This document shows positions 26,416-35,776 of a stretch of 64,000 bases of DNA, piece after piece. Numbering within the stretch: position 1 is the stretch's first letter; each line of letters starts with the position of its first letter. The stretch is from UWMA-0277 sp965183885 (GTDB lineage: Bacteria > Bacteroidota > Bacteroidia > Flavobacteriales > BACL11): NCBI GenBank assembly GCA_965183885.1, contig OZ238992.1, positions 372,001-436,000 of the forward strand, in the 5' to 3' direction. The notes under the pieces were generated by a model. It saw nothing but the letters and a program-made list of their open reading frames with translations. It had not been told where the DNA came from and did not search any database. A program made the position numbers and the translations under genes.

Positions 26416-26850
26416 TTGAATAAACTATTTTTAATAGCATTAACCTTTCTATTTTCTTGTAATTTAACAAAGCAAATAGACATAGTAAATACAGCACCTA
26501 TTATCACTCTACAAAGGACTGCTTGTTATGGAACTTGCCCTATTTATAAGATTGAAATATACAGTGATGGTAGCGGTATTTATACAGGGACTCGTTTTGT
26601 AGATAGTATTGGAGTTTCAAAATTTAAAATTTCTAAAGCTAAGGTAAGAAAAATACTTTCAGAAGCTGAGCGTATTAATTTTGCAAATATGAAAGATGAG
26701 TTTTATGAGCCAGTAACGGACTTACCTACTACCTACATACGTGTTAAAGACAAGAAAATAAAAGACTACCTAGGAGCCCCTAAAAAACTAAAAGAATTTG
26801 AGAGGCTAATTGATAGTTTATATTTAGAAACTGTTTCTAAAGGAAATTAA
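26416..26850 (+). CDS. DUF6438-type lipoprotein
   Basis: The 144-residue protein starts at TTG one base after the yidC stop and has a lipoprotein signal with lipobox LFSC at Cys15. The mature part carries the pattern TACYGTCPIYKIEIYSDGSG, characteristic of the DUF6438 family of Bacteroidota, followed by alternating strands and helices. Function is unknown. The unusual TTG start, if right, would keep expression below that of yidC. Confidence 0.7.
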   Translation: MNKLFLIALTFLFSCNLTKQIDIVNTAPIITLQRTACYGTCPIYKIEIYSDGSGIYTGTRFVDSIGVSKFKISKAKVRKILSEAERINFANMKDEFYEPVTDLPTTYIRVKDKKIKDYLGAPKKLKEFERLIDSLYLETVSKGN

Positions 26851-26856
26851 CATATT

Positions 26857-27597
26857 TTATAGAGCAATTTTTCTCAAAAAAAGCTCCATCCCTTTTTTCT
26901 TTTCAGCATCTAAAATATAAGAAATTTTATTATTTAAATAATCTTCTGGGTTTTTACAATTAGGATAATTAGCTCCTTCTACTGTAATAGCCTTATCAAT
27001 ATCAGTTAAACCATTTTCTAATGCTGTATTAAAACTTGTGACAAACTGATTTGAGATTTCTTTATTTGCTACCCAAGCAGCAAATACAAAAGGTAAGCCC
27101 GTCATTTCTTTCCAAATAGCTGCTAAGTCATAAACATATTGATGCTTATTATTTAAAGCAAAAGCCCTATCTCCTATTACTAAAGCTGCATGTTTCCCTT
27201 CTATTTTATTTTCAAAACCTATAGCTGCCTTTGTAAACGTAGGATCCAATTTCCAATACTCCTTAAGTAAGATCTTAAGTAATGCTACTGAAGTTCTGGA
27301 CTGATAATCTAAAGCAATAGTTTCTATCTCATTAATTGGGACATCAGAATACAAGCAAACTGTATCCACAGCACCATCGGCACCTATACAGTAATCAGAA
27401 ACAATATAGTATTTTTTTAAACTAGGTATTACAGCAACAGGAACTAAGGCAAGATCAACAGCATCAGTAATAAGCTTATCAGCACAAATTGAAGGATAAT
27501 CCAATTGCAAATCAATAGTATTAATAAGTTTACTTTGCTTTAATCCATGGATAAATGGAATGGTATTTAAATAAGAAACAGCAGATATTTTTAACAT
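26857..27597 (-). CDS. mqnA: chorismate dehydratase, futalosine pathway of menaquinone synthesis
   Basis: The 246-residue protein matches MqnA: SAVSYLNTIPFIHGL at the N-terminus, then ADKLITDAVDLALVPVAVIP, CIGADGAVDTVCLYS and LPFVFAAWVAN. MqnA converts chorismate to 3-enolpyruvylbenzoate, the first step of the futalosine route to menaquinone. The start ATG directly follows the stop of the DUF456 gene, so the two are coupled. Its presence indicates that this organism makes menaquinone through futalosine rather than through the classical Men route. Confidence 0.85.
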   Translation of the reverse strand: MLKISAVSYLNTIPFIHGLKQSKLINTIDLQLDYPSICADKLITDAVDLALVPVAVIPSLKKYYIVSDYCIGADGAVDTVCLYSDVPINEIETIALDYQSRTSVALLKILLKEYWKLDPTFTKAAIGFENKIEGKHAALVIGDRAFALNNKHQYVYDLAAIWKEMTGLPFVFAAWVANKEISNQFVTSFNTALENGLTDIDKAITVEGANYPNCKNPEDYLNNKISYILDAEKKKGMELFLRKIAL

Positions 27598-28059
27598 TTA
27601 AAAGAAAATAATAAAGGTAATATAGAAACTCATACCCAGTTTTAAAATTGTTCCTCCCAAAAAGCCTAATAAAGCTCCAAATGCAATTTTTACAGCATCA
27701 CCTTCCTTACTTTCCATTCGTGCTCCAATGTAGGCTCCTAAAAACGGCCCTATTAAAACACCAAAAGGTGGGAAAAAGAAAATACCTGCAAGCAAGCCTG
27801 CAATAGCACCATTCGTTGCTTTTTTACCACCTCCAAATTTTTTCACCCCATATACTTGTAGCCAAAAATCTAAAAAAGTAATTAACGCTACCACTACACC
27901 AATTACTATTACGGTATCCCAATCCATAGTTGCTTTATAGAAATTAGAGATTAATAATGCTAAATACGATAAAGGAGGACCTGGTAATACAGGAACAAAA
28001 CTTCCTACAAACCCTAAAAGCAATAAAACCCCTACAATTATCATTATAACTATTTCCAT
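27598..28059 (-). CDS. DUF456 family membrane protein
   Basis: The 153-residue protein is almost entirely hydrophobic, with about five membrane segments, and has the DUF456 opening (GFVGSFVPVLPGPPLSYLAL) and two glycine-zipper-like segments (GGGKKATNGAIAGLLAGIFF and GALLGFLGGTILKLG). Function is unknown. It sits directly upstream of mqnA and divergent from purB, with which it shares a 97-base promoter region. Confidence 0.8.
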   Translation of the reverse strand: MEIVIMIIVGVLLLLGFVGSFVPVLPGPPLSYLALLISNFYKATMDWDTVIVIGVVVALITFLDFWLQVYGVKKFGGGKKATNGAIAGLLAGIFFFPPFGVLIGPFLGAYIGARMESKEGDAVKIAFGALLGFLGGTILKLGMSFYITFIIFF

Positions 28060-28124
28060 TTTTCAAAGGTAGTAAAAAAGCAAATGTAAATTGAGTTTCA
28101 GAGAGGCATCTTATATAAAATGCT

Positions 28125-28132
28125 TAAATTTG
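28125..28132 (+). promoter_or_regulatory. TAnnTTTG -7 promoter element of purB
   Basis: TAAATTTG followed by CA matches the Bacteroidota -7 consensus and lies 24 bases before the purB ATG. The leader AAAAAGAGAAAAA just before the ATG is A-rich and partly complementary to the 16S tail, probably by chance. Confidence 0.6.
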
Positions 28133-28156
28133 CAACCTTAAATAAAAAGAGAAAAA

Positions 28157-29500
28157 ATGAACCTTACTCCATTAACTGCAGTTACGCCAATCGATGGGAG
28201 ATATATTAGTAAAACAGCTAGTTTACAAGAATATTTCTCTGAATCAGCTTTAATAAAATTCAGGGTACAAGTTGAGATAGAATATTTTATTGCGCTTTGC
28301 AATAGTTCTATTCTACAACTAAACCATTTTCCTACTGATAAGTTTACAAACCTTAGGGCCTTATACTCAAACTTTAGCGAGCAAGATGCTCAAAGAATTA
28401 AAGACATTGAAAGCATCACCAACCATGATGTAAAAGCTGTAGAATACTTTATTAAAGAAGAGTTTGATAAACTAGGATTAGAGGAGTTTAAGGAATTTAT
28501 TCACTTTGGATTAACCTCACAAGACATTAACAACACTGCTGTTCCTTACTCAATTAAAGAAGCTGTAAACAATGTTTACTTACCACAGTTAAATGAGATC
28601 ATTGCACTCTTAAAAGATAGAGCAGAACAATGGGCTTCCATTCCTTTATTAGCACGAACACATGGACAAGCTGCTTCACCAACAAGAATGGGTAAAGAAA
28701 TTCAAGTATTTATTGAGCGTATTGAGAAACAAATTAACTTATTAAATACAGTTCCTTTTAGCTCAAAATTTGGAGGTGCTACAGGTAACTTTAATGCACA
28801 CCATGTTGCTTTCCCTGAAATTGACTGGGTAAACTTTGCTAACACATTTACTACTGAAGCTTTAGGATTGGAGAGACAACAAACTACTACTCAAATTGAG
28901 CACTATGATAATTTAGCAGCTCTTATGGATAATATTAGCCGAATCAACACTATCTTAGTTGACTTTTCAAGAGACATATGGACTTATGTTTCTATGGATT
29001 ATTTCAAACAAAAAATTAAGAAAGGAGAAGTAGGATCATCAGCAATGCCACATAAAGTAAATCCTATTGATTTTGAAAATGCAGAAGGGAATTTAGGAAT
29101 GGCAAATGCTATTTTTAACTTCTTATCAGGTAAACTCCCTATCTCTCGTTTACAAAGAGACTTAACTGACAGTACCGTTTTAAGGAATATTGGCGTACCT
29201 TTTGCTCATACACTAATAGCTCTTTCCTCCCTAAATAAAGGAATAAATAAGCTATTAATTAATGAAGCTAACATAGCTGCTGATTTAGAAAAAAATTGGG
29301 CAGTAGTAGCAGAAGCTATTCAAACAATTCTAAGAAGAGAAGGCTATCCTAATCCTTATGAAGCATTAAAAGAATTAACAAGAACAAATTCTGTTATAAA
29401 TGCTGAAAGTATTGCTTCATTTATTGACACCTTAAATGTAAACAACACTGTTAAAGAAGAATTAAAAGCTATTACCCCTAGTAACTATACAGGAATATAA
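28157..29500 (+). CDS. purB: adenylosuccinate lyase
   Basis: The 447-residue enzyme acts twice in purine synthesis, cleaving SAICAR and adenylosuccinate to release fumarate. It shows the fumarate-lyase superfamily signature GSSAMPHKVNPIDFENAEGN, the catalytic-histidine segment ARTHGQAASPTRMGKE and the N-terminal HDVKAVEYF. Length is as expected. Its own promoter and a strong hairpin terminator make it a single-gene unit. Confidence 0.96.
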   Translation: MNLTPLTAVTPIDGRYISKTASLQEYFSESALIKFRVQVEIEYFIALCNSSILQLNHFPTDKFTNLRALYSNFSEQDAQRIKDIESITNHDVKAVEYFIKEEFDKLGLEEFKEFIHFGLTSQDINNTAVPYSIKEAVNNVYLPQLNEIIALLKDRAEQWASIPLLARTHGQAASPTRMGKEIQVFIERIEKQINLLNTVPFSSKFGGATGNFNAHHVAFPEIDWVNFANTFTTEALGLERQQTTTQIEHYDNLAALMDNISRINTILVDFSRDIWTYVSMDYFKQKIKKGEVGSSAMPHKVNPIDFENAEGNLGMANAIFNFLSGKLPISRLQRDLTDSTVLRNIGVPFAHTLIALSSLNKGINKLLINEANIAADLEKNWAVVAEAIQTILRREGYPNPYEALKELTRTNSVINAESIASFIDTLNVNNTVKEELKAITPSNYTGI

Positions 29501-29521
29501 TTAGCAAGAAATTATTTTAAT

Positions 29522-29553
29522 AAAAAAGCTGAGCACATGCTCAGCTTTTTTTA
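29522..29553. terminator. bidirectional hairpin terminator after purB
   Basis: AAAAAGCTGAGC pairs with GCTCAGCTTTTT around a short ACAT loop, with T runs on both strands. It serves purB on the plus strand and the 185-residue protein gene on the minus strand. Confidence 0.85.
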
Positions 29554-29556
29554 TAC

Positions 29557-30114
29557 TTAAAAGTTCAATTTATTCTTTTCTAAGTAGTCTTCCCAATTCC
29601 AAATAAAGTGCTTTAATAAATTCTTAAGTTCATTATAAAAGATAGGGTTTGGCTTATTCTTTCTTTTAAATAAATCTCCTTGGCACTCATTAATATTATA
29701 TTTTTCAAATATTCCGTAAGCCATAGCATTAATAGGGTATTCTTTTTCTACTAATAGCTCATTAAAATAATTCTCATAATCTAAGAAGCGTTCAATTGCT
29801 AAATGCTGTTCATTTTCAGCTAAACCTTTATGCATCTCATCTAGGATCAGGCCTCTTAACGTTGCTGCATCTTTCTCCTCAAAATAAGTGTTAAGTGATT
29901 GCATATTCCCTAAAAATACTATTGCTCTAAACCATGAAACATCAGCATCAGTAAGGTTTGGACTATCTTCTAAGTTATTATTATTATTTATAAAATCTTT
30001 AACCTCAACAAAACCACTATAAATAACATTATTAAGCGCAGCCACATAAATTTCAATAGTTAGTTTAGGCTGTACTTTTTTCTTTTTTGATAATAGTCCT
30101 AAAAATTTTATCAT
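29557..30114 (-). CDS. 185-residue soluble helical protein of unknown function
   Basis: I do not recognise this protein. After a basic N-terminus (LLSKKKKVQPK) it is alpha-helical and rich in Asn, Glu, Leu and aromatic residues, with no membrane segment or signal peptide. It lies five bases downstream of the L-2-hydroxyglutarate oxidase family gene on the same strand and is probably co-transcribed. Its stop lies just beside the shared terminator. Confidence 0.55.
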   Translation of the reverse strand: MIKFLGLLSKKKKVQPKLTIEIYVAALNNVIYSGFVEVKDFINNNNNLEDSPNLTDADVSWFRAIVFLGNMQSLNTYFEEKDAATLRGLILDEMHKGLAENEQHLAIERFLDYENYFNELLVEKEYPINAMAYGIFEKYNINECQGDLFKRKNKPNPIFYNELKNLLKHFIWNWEDYLEKNKLNF

Positions 30115-30119
30115 AGCAA

Positions 30120-31325
30120 TTATAAATTAAAATGTTTTTCTGCTTCTTCCATTATCTGATTTCCAATTGCTAAACAAGCTGTTGCAGCAGGAGAAGGAGC
30201 ATTTAACACATGAATATTCTTCTTATTTTTAATTATTTTAAAATCATCAATAACCTCACCATCAGCACCTAAAGCCATTGCTCTAACACCACTTCTACCT
30301 TCAACAATATCTTCCATCTTTAATGTAGGCATCATCTTTTGTAATTCTTTCAAAAATAAAGATTTTGAGAATGCTCTTTTGTATTCATTCAAACCAAATT
30401 TCCAATGATTTATGAACAATTTAATCGTACCTATAAAGCTAAGCGCTTGAAGTGTATCCCTTAGGTTAAAAGCTGTTTTACTATACCCCTCCCTTTTAAA
30501 GGTAAACACCGCATTAGGACCACATTCAACATCACCATTTGTCATGCGTGTAAAATGAACCCCCAAAAATGGAAATTCAGGATTAGGAACAGGATAAACA
30601 AGATTATTTATTTTACTTTTTGCAGCTTCAGACAGCACATAGTAATCACCTCTAAAACCAACAATCTGCATATCTAATTCCACTTTATCTTTTAAGGCTA
30701 GCCTATCTGCAAATAAACCTCCACAAAAAATAATATGACTTGCTTTAAATTCTCCCTTTGATGTTGTTATTAAATCATCATTATAATTTAACACCTCACA
30801 AGCTTTCATTACATTGCTATTAGAGTTAATAGCTAATATCTTTTCAGCAAATTTATTGGTAACACCTTTGTAGTCGATAATTCCTGCCTCAGGAACCCAA
30901 AGAGCTTTCACTCCCTCAACACTAGGTTCAATTTTTTTAAACTCATCAGAACTTAACATTCTCAAACCTATTAAACCATTCTGTTCTCCATTAAGTTTTA
31001 ACTGACCTAACCTATTAGCTTCCTCCTCATTAATAGCTACTACAATCTTCCCACAAACATCATGACTAATATTATTTTCAGCCGCAAAAGCAACTAGCTG
31101 CTTACGCCCCTGAACACAGTTCCTTGCTTTAAACGAACCTGGCTTATAGTATAAACCTGAATGTATAACACCTGAATTTCTTCCTGTTTGATGAAAAGCA
31201 AGTTCATCTTCCTTTTCAAAAACTATTAGATTAAGTTTTGGATATTTCTTTTGCAAGCGATAAGCTGTAGCTAAACCTACTATTCCTCCACCTACAATTG
31301 CTATATTATATTGTTGTTCTTGCAC
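30120..31325 (-). CDS. lhgO: L-2-hydroxyglutarate oxidase family FAD enzyme
   Basis: The roughly 400-residue protein has an FAD-binding motif at the N-terminus (IAIVGGGIVGLATAYRL), then the LhgO-typical HQTGRNSGVIHSGLYYKPGS, RGDYYVLS, PVPNPEFPFLGVHFTRM and the C-terminal FAD contact GRSGVRAMALG. LhgO oxidises L-2-hydroxyglutarate to 2-oxoglutarate and passes electrons to quinones. There is no ATG: the frame opens with TTG at 31328 and GTG at 31325, and I prefer the GTG. Confidence 0.85.
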   Translation of the reverse strand: MQEQQYNIAIVGGGIVGLATAYRLQKKYPKLNLIVFEKEDELAFHQTGRNSGVIHSGLYYKPGSFKARNCVQGRKQLVAFAAENNISHDVCGKIVVAINEEEANRLGQLKLNGEQNGLIGLRMLSSDEFKKIEPSVEGVKALWVPEAGIIDYKGVTNKFAEKILAINSNSNVMKACEVLNYNDDLITTSKGEFKASHIIFCGGLFADRLALKDKVELDMQIVGFRGDYYVLSEAAKSKINNLVYPVPNPEFPFLGVHFTRMTNGDVECGPNAVFTFKREGYSKTAFNLRDTLQALSFIGTIKLFINHWKFGLNEYKRAFSKSLFLKELQKMMPTLKMEDIVEGRSGVRAMALGADGEVIDDFKIIKNKKNIHVLNAPSPAATACLAIGNQIMEEAEKHFNL

Positions 31326-31446
31326 CAAGCAAAAATAAGAATATCAAACTGCTTAGCTCCTATTATTAGCCTGCTTTTCTAAAAATAATATTTTCAAATA
31401 AAAGTCTCTAAAAATAATTACTCTATAGATTTTTTTACTGGATGAC

Positions 31447-32310
31447 CTATTTCTTTTTAAGCGTAAATACTCTTGATATGTTAAAACCAAAGTAAAGGTC
31501 TCCATTTTCCCAAGAACCAGTAGTTTCATTAATAAATGCAGGTTCAACCATAGCTGGAGAATTACTTAAATGAAACTGAAATACATGTCCTCCAGTTTCA
31601 ATATCAAGCCCTAATGACATCACATTATTATTTACCTTATCATTAAGCTGTAAAAAACACTCTGCATTAAGCGACATTCTTTTAGTAAGTTTCTGTCTAC
31701 CTCCAATTCCTAATGATAACTTATCATTACTCTCTGTTGCTTTTTTAACAAGGTTATAATGCACCAATGTTGGTGTAAATTGTAAAGATAAGTTCCTACT
31801 TATTTTACGAGCAACTAATAATTGACTAGTATAAGATAGCTGATTGCTAAAAAGAAAAGATTCTAAATTAGCCTCCTCACTTCTATATTGCTTTATATAC
31901 ATTGATGAGTTTAAGACTACTGTAAACGGAAAATTCCTTTCCCCTTTTACTTGCCTTAAAAATCTAACCTTAGCATTTGCATCAATTATTTTTAAAGCTG
32001 AGGACCTCCCAACACCAAGCATAAACCAATCTTGCAAGCCATACTCAAAACCCATACGAACTTGAGAATTATCTAATCCATACAAATTATATGCTCCTGA
32101 ATTTAATGCTCCAAATCTATGCTGAATTAAAAACTGCAGCACTCCTTCTGCTGGCAATTCAACTGATTGTCCATTTACTATTTTTGTGCCCTTAAATGTA
32201 TATTTAGCAAACACAGGCTCATTATCATTACCTAACATTGATAACAAATCATCCTGTGCACTGGAGAAGATACTTATACACATTAACAATAATACTATTC
32301 CTTTTTTCAT
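31447..32310 (-). CDS. DUF5777 family outer-membrane barrel protein
   Basis: The 287-residue protein has a signal peptide (MKKGIVLLLMCISIFSSAQ) and a barrel-like mature part with the DUF5777 features EPVFAKYTFKGTKIVNGQSV, LQFLIQHRFG and FEYGLQDWFMLGVGRSSA. It ends with a Phe- and Lys-rich strand. It overlaps the upstream YceI gene (TAATG) and is the last gene of a four-gene unit with two heme c-motif proteins. An electron-transfer or redox-stress role for the unit is inferred from that company. Confidence 0.8.
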   Translation of the reverse strand: MKKGIVLLLMCISIFSSAQDDLLSMLGNDNEPVFAKYTFKGTKIVNGQSVELPAEGVLQFLIQHRFGALNSGAYNLYGLDNSQVRMGFEYGLQDWFMLGVGRSSALKIIDANAKVRFLRQVKGERNFPFTVVLNSSMYIKQYRSEEANLESFLFSNQLSYTSQLLVARKISRNLSLQFTPTLVHYNLVKKATESNDKLSLGIGGRQKLTKRMSLNAECFLQLNDKVNNNVMSLGLDIETGGHVFQFHLSNSPAMVEPAFINETTGSWENGDLYFGFNISRVFTLKKK

Positions 32311-32846
32311 TAGTTATTTTTTAATTCTATAGCTACTTTTATTTCAATCTCTTCTGCAATTTTATACATGACAACTTTAGGTATCTTAATTTTATAGTCT
32401 ACCAGTTTAACACTAAATATTGAAGTCATGATGATTATATTATCACCTTCTTTTTTTATTTTCCCTTCAACATCAATCTCATTAGTAATACCATGTATTG
32501 TAAGCTTTCCCTTAACACGCGCTTTCCCTTCTTTATTTTCAATAACCTTTCCAATAAAAGTTGATTTAGGATATATATCTGACTCCAAATAGTTTTCATT
32601 AAAATGCTCTTGCATTAAAGGATCTGGAAAAATAAAGTCTTCAATCTTTAATTGAAAAACTAAATCCTGAGTTTCAGTATTATAAACTGAACCTACTTTA
32701 TTATTTACAGCTGAGATATCTTCTAGTAAAGACTCTGAAAAGAAAGAAATTTCTCCATCCTTAGCAATATAGTTTTGTGCCTGTGTAGTATTAAATGCTA
32801 CTACTGATAATACTAATACGACTACTTTAATTATTTTGTGCTCCAT
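32310..32846 (-). CDS. YceI family periplasmic protein
   Basis: The 178-residue protein has a signal peptide ending NTTQAQ and a YceI-like mature domain (KDGEISFFSES, NYLESDIYPKSTFIGKVIEN, GKLTIHGITNEIDVEG). It is a second, distinct YceI copy in this window; this one is not a lipoprotein. The start overlaps the upstream cytochrome-like gene by 20 bases, and the stop overlaps the DUF5777 start. Periplasmic lipid or isoprenoid carrier is the family role. Confidence 0.8.
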   Translation of the reverse strand: MEHKIIKVVVLVLSVVAFNTTQAQNYIAKDGEISFFSESLLEDISAVNNKVGSVYNTETQDLVFQLKIEDFIFPDPLMQEHFNENYLESDIYPKSTFIGKVIENKEGKARVKGKLTIHGITNEIDVEGKIKKEGDNIIIMTSIFSVKLVDYKIKIPKVVMYKIAEEIEIKVAIELKNN

Positions 32847-33174
32847 CTGTTATCCATTTTTCAATTATTGCAATATTACAATTACTCATTAAGCCTGACT
32901 TAGGCATCATATTCCCTGTTCCTTTTATATCATCTAGCAACTGTCCATTATCAACATATACCTTTACATCAGAATAAGTATCTAACTTAACATTACCCAA
33001 GGTATTTCCCCCAAGATGGCAGGCTGCACATTCTGCATTTAATATAGGCTGCACGCTATTTTCAAAACCTATATTAGTAGTATCACAGGTTTCTATATAC
33101 TGAAACAAATCCTCCTCATTATCATAGTAACAAGAAGAGAATAACACTAAAAATCCTAATACATATTTAATCAT
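32827..33174 (-). CDS. small lipoprotein with one heme c motif
   Basis: I start at ATG 33174 (115 residues, MIKYVLGFLVLFSSCYYDN), which gives a lipobox FSSC; the upstream in-frame ATG at 33186 would lengthen the overlap. The single CAACH motif at the centre binds heme c covalently in such proteins, and the flanking sequence (VQPILNAECAACHLGG, NVKLDTYSDVKVYV) is that of the planctomycete/Bacteroidota-type cytochrome-like domain. It overlaps the genes on both sides and repeats the domain of the protein encoded upstream. Confidence 0.75.
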   Translation of the reverse strand: MIKYVLGFLVLFSSCYYDNEEDLFQYIETCDTTNIGFENSVQPILNAECAACHLGGNTLGNVKLDTYSDVKVYVDNGQLLDDIKGTGNMMPKSGLMSNCNIAIIEKWITDGAQNN

Positions 33175-33856
33175 CTTGAATTCCATTTTCTATCCATTTT
33201 TCAATTATTGTGATATTACAATCATCCATTTTTCCAGTTGTTGGCATTACCCCTGCAGTTCCTGAAGGCCTACTTATTCTATCTAAAGTGTTTCCATTTA
33301 AAATAGAAGTACTAATCTCATTATAGTTTGTTAAGCTAAGATTTCCAGAAGAAATATTTTCATTATGGCAAGACACACAATTTAAATCAAAAATTGGTTT
33401 CACATCTGCTGCAAAAGAAAAACTTGTAGTATCACACCCACAATCTGTTTCTAAAGCCCCCTCATTAATCCACCTTTTTAACATATTAATCTGTTCTGGA
33501 GTAAGCGCTGCAATACCTGAATTAATAGGAGGCATAAAATCACCATCATTTGGGTTTTCAGTAATTACTTTATACAAATCACTTTTACTATGATTTCCAG
33601 CAATTACAAGCTCACCATCACTTATTATACCACTATATGAAGTTAATCTATAACCATCCTCTTGGGTTATATCATCATGGCAACCAATTGTTGCACAAGA
33701 AGACTTGATTAAAGGTAAAACCTCATTAGTAAAATCAACATAACCTGAGTCGCAAGCACTTTCTAGGGTAACATCTGGAATAATAGGACCAGTACCTACA
33801 GGCTTGTGAGTACATGAAACAACCAAAAGAATCGATAAAAAAAGTAAAACACGCAT
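33167..33856 (-). CDS. lipoprotein with two heme c-type domains
   Basis: The 229-residue lipoprotein (signal with lipobox VVSC at Cys15) holds two cytochrome-like domains. The second has a normal CVSCH motif. The first reads CATIGCH, with three residues between the cysteines instead of two (CxxxCH), a spacing that is rarer but can still bind heme. A segment ITENPNDGDFMPPINSGIAA is typical of these domains. It heads the operon that continues with a one-heme lipoprotein, YceI and DUF5777. Confidence 0.75.
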   Translation of the reverse strand: MRVLLFLSILLVVSCTHKPVGTGPIIPDVTLESACDSGYVDFTNEVLPLIKSSCATIGCHDDITQEDGYRLTSYSGIISDGELVIAGNHSKSDLYKVITENPNDGDFMPPINSGIAALTPEQINMLKRWINEGALETDCGCDTTSFSFAADVKPIFDLNCVSCHNENISSGNLSLTNYNEISTSILNGNTLDRISRPSGTAGVMPTTGKMDDCNITIIEKWIENGIQDD

Positions 33857-33926
33857 AGACTATAAGTTTATAATGGTCAAATTTAAACAAAGACCTCGCA
33901 ATAAAATATGATCTACATCAAAAAAA

Positions 33927-35162
33927 CTAATCTTTAAAATCAATTTTATTAAATAATACAAGACCTATACTAAAGAGCACTATTACTACCCAGAGTGCTA
34001 CCTGTTGGCTATAAAATGTTGTTACAACCCCATATAGAAATGGTCCAAGAAAGGAAGTAGCCTTTCCTGTTAAAGCAAAAAAACCAAAAAACTCATTCTG
34101 TTTTTCTTTTGGGGTAAGCCTAGCCATTAAAGACCTACTACATGATTGATTTGGACCTACCATTAAACCTATAAACACTCCTGCAAGCCAAAACATTTCC
34201 TTTGGGTAAGAAGTTTCTGGAGCTAAAAAAGCTATTAAAGTAGCAAGTATTAAAACTAATAATGAAATGTTTATCACTACCTTCACTCCTATTTTATCTT
34301 CCAAATAGCCAAAAATAAACGACCCTAACCCTGCACATATATTTAATACTATTCCAAGCATCATTACTTCTTCAAAAGTAAAATCAAGTGTTCCTACAGC
34401 ATAAATACCTCCTAATGCAAAAATAGTAACCAAGCCATCATTATAAAATAAACGTGCAATAAGAAACTTTGAAATCCCTCTATAATTACTAATAGTCCTA
34501 AATGTTTTTTTAATAGCTAAAAAAGAACTCGTTACGTGTTTCTTCTTTAATTTTTCTTTTTTCCTATCTTTTACAAATAAAAAGGTAGGAATACTAAAAA
34601 CTAAAAACCAAACTCCAACTAGTATATTTATCTTTCTTAACTCATCGGGGTTATTAATGTCAAATAAAAATAGTGATAAAAATAGTGCTAATAAGCCCCC
34701 AACAAAACCTAAACCCCATGCAAAACCTGATATACTTCCACTATTTTCTTTTGATGAAAGATCAGGCAAATAAGAATTACAAAAAACAGTTCCCATTTCA
34801 AAAGCTACATTTGCTACAACAAATAAAGTAAGCGCTAAAAACACATCTCCCTCTTGAGGAAAATAAAGGAATATTGAAAAAACAGCAGAAATTAAACTAA
34901 AGAAAATAAGAAAAAACTTCCTAAAGCCGCCTTCATCAGCAATAGCACCTAATATAGGAGAAAGTATTGCTACTATTATTGCCGATAATGCTATTCCATT
35001 TGCCCACATAGCTGTTCCTGAAATTTCATCAGGAGCAATTACTTTAGCAAAAAAAGCACTATAAATAAACGTTACAATTATAGTTGTGAAAGGCTGATTT
35101 GCAAAATCATAAAGCGACCATGCAAAAACTTCCTTTCTATTTTTTAATTTAAATACATTCAT
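33927..35162 (-). CDS. UMF1-type major facilitator superfamily transporter
   Basis: The 411-residue protein has about 12 membrane segments and the UMF1/Atg22-like opening (FAWSLYDFANQPFTTIIVTF) together with SPILGAIADEGGFRK and GPNQSCSRSLMARLTPKEKQ, all typical of this branch. In yeast the related Atg22 exports amino acids from the vacuole; the bacterial substrate is unknown. It is a single-gene unit divergent from the DUF5606 gene. Confidence 0.8.
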   Translation of the reverse strand: MNVFKLKNRKEVFAWSLYDFANQPFTTIIVTFIYSAFFAKVIAPDEISGTAMWANGIALSAIIVAILSPILGAIADEGGFRKFFLIFFSLISAVFSIFLYFPQEGDVFLALTLFVVANVAFEMGTVFCNSYLPDLSSKENSGSISGFAWGLGFVGGLLALFLSLFLFDINNPDELRKINILVGVWFLVFSIPTFLFVKDRKKEKLKKKHVTSSFLAIKKTFRTISNYRGISKFLIARLFYNDGLVTIFALGGIYAVGTLDFTFEEVMMLGIVLNICAGLGSFIFGYLEDKIGVKVVINISLLVLILATLIAFLAPETSYPKEMFWLAGVFIGLMVGPNQSCSRSLMARLTPKEKQNEFFGFFALTGKATSFLGPFLYGVVTTFYSQQVALWVVIVLFSIGLVLFNKIDFKD

Positions 35163-35233
35163 AATTATTAGTAAAGGTCAATATTACACAATTTATTTAA
35201 GAAAACTAATTCATCATATCGTCTTAAAAATTA

Positions 35234-35241
35234 TACATTTG
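35234..35241 (+). promoter_or_regulatory. TAnnTTTG -7 promoter element of the DUF5606 gene
   Basis: TACATTTG followed by CA matches the Bacteroidota -7 consensus, 19 bases before the ATG at 35261. Confidence 0.6.
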
Positions 35242-35260
35242 CACACTTAAAATTTTAAAA

Positions 35261-35731
35261 ATGAACTTAGAAGGCATTATTAATGTTACTGGAAAACCAG
35301 GACTTTACAAAGTAGTTTCTCAAGGAAACAATACTGTAATTGTTGAATCTTTAATTGACGGAAAAAAAACTCCGCTATATTCTCATAACCAAGCAAATAT
35401 GCTAGAAGAAATTGGGATATACACTTATGATGACACCAAACCCTTAACTGAAATTTTTGATGAGATTGCTAAAAAAGAAGATTGTAAAAAAGCTTTAACC
35501 CATAAGTCATCAACTAATCAACTAGAAACTTACTTTAGAGAGATCCTTCCTGACTATGATGAAGAAAGAGTTTACATTTCTGATATTAAGAAAGTAATAC
35601 AATGGTATAATGCAATGCAAGTATATGGTTTAATTGAGTTGCCAAAAGAAGAGAAAGTAGAAGAAGAGGCTCCAAAACCTAAAGCTAAGAAAAAAGCTGC
35701 TCCAAAAAAGAAAGCCTCTGCTAAAAAATAA
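35261..35731 (+). CDS. DUF5606 family protein with lysine-rich tail
   Basis: The 156-residue protein begins MNLEGIINVTGKPGLYKVVS, the typical start of the Bacteroidota family DUF5606, with a small beta-rich N-domain, a helical middle (about 65-125) and a Lys/Ala/Pro-rich tail (KKAAPKKKASAKK). The tail resembles histone-H1-like extensions and may bind nucleic acid. Function is not established. It is followed 45 bases later by the M3 peptidase. Confidence 0.75.
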   Translation: MNLEGIINVTGKPGLYKVVSQGNNTVIVESLIDGKKTPLYSHNQANMLEEIGIYTYDDTKPLTEIFDEIAKKEDCKKALTHKSSTNQLETYFREILPDYDEERVYISDIKKVIQWYNAMQVYGLIELPKEEKVEEEAPKPKAKKKAAPKKKASAKK

Positions 35732-35776
35732 ATAGCATATAAAATAAAGCAATCTATGCTTAAAAAATAATCCTAA

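Noticed and set aside
28141..28156. Alternative Shine-Dalgarno before purB (AAAAAGAGA)
   Set aside because: The match lies in an A-rich leader, lacks the final AT of the complement and sits too close to the ATG for a standard site.
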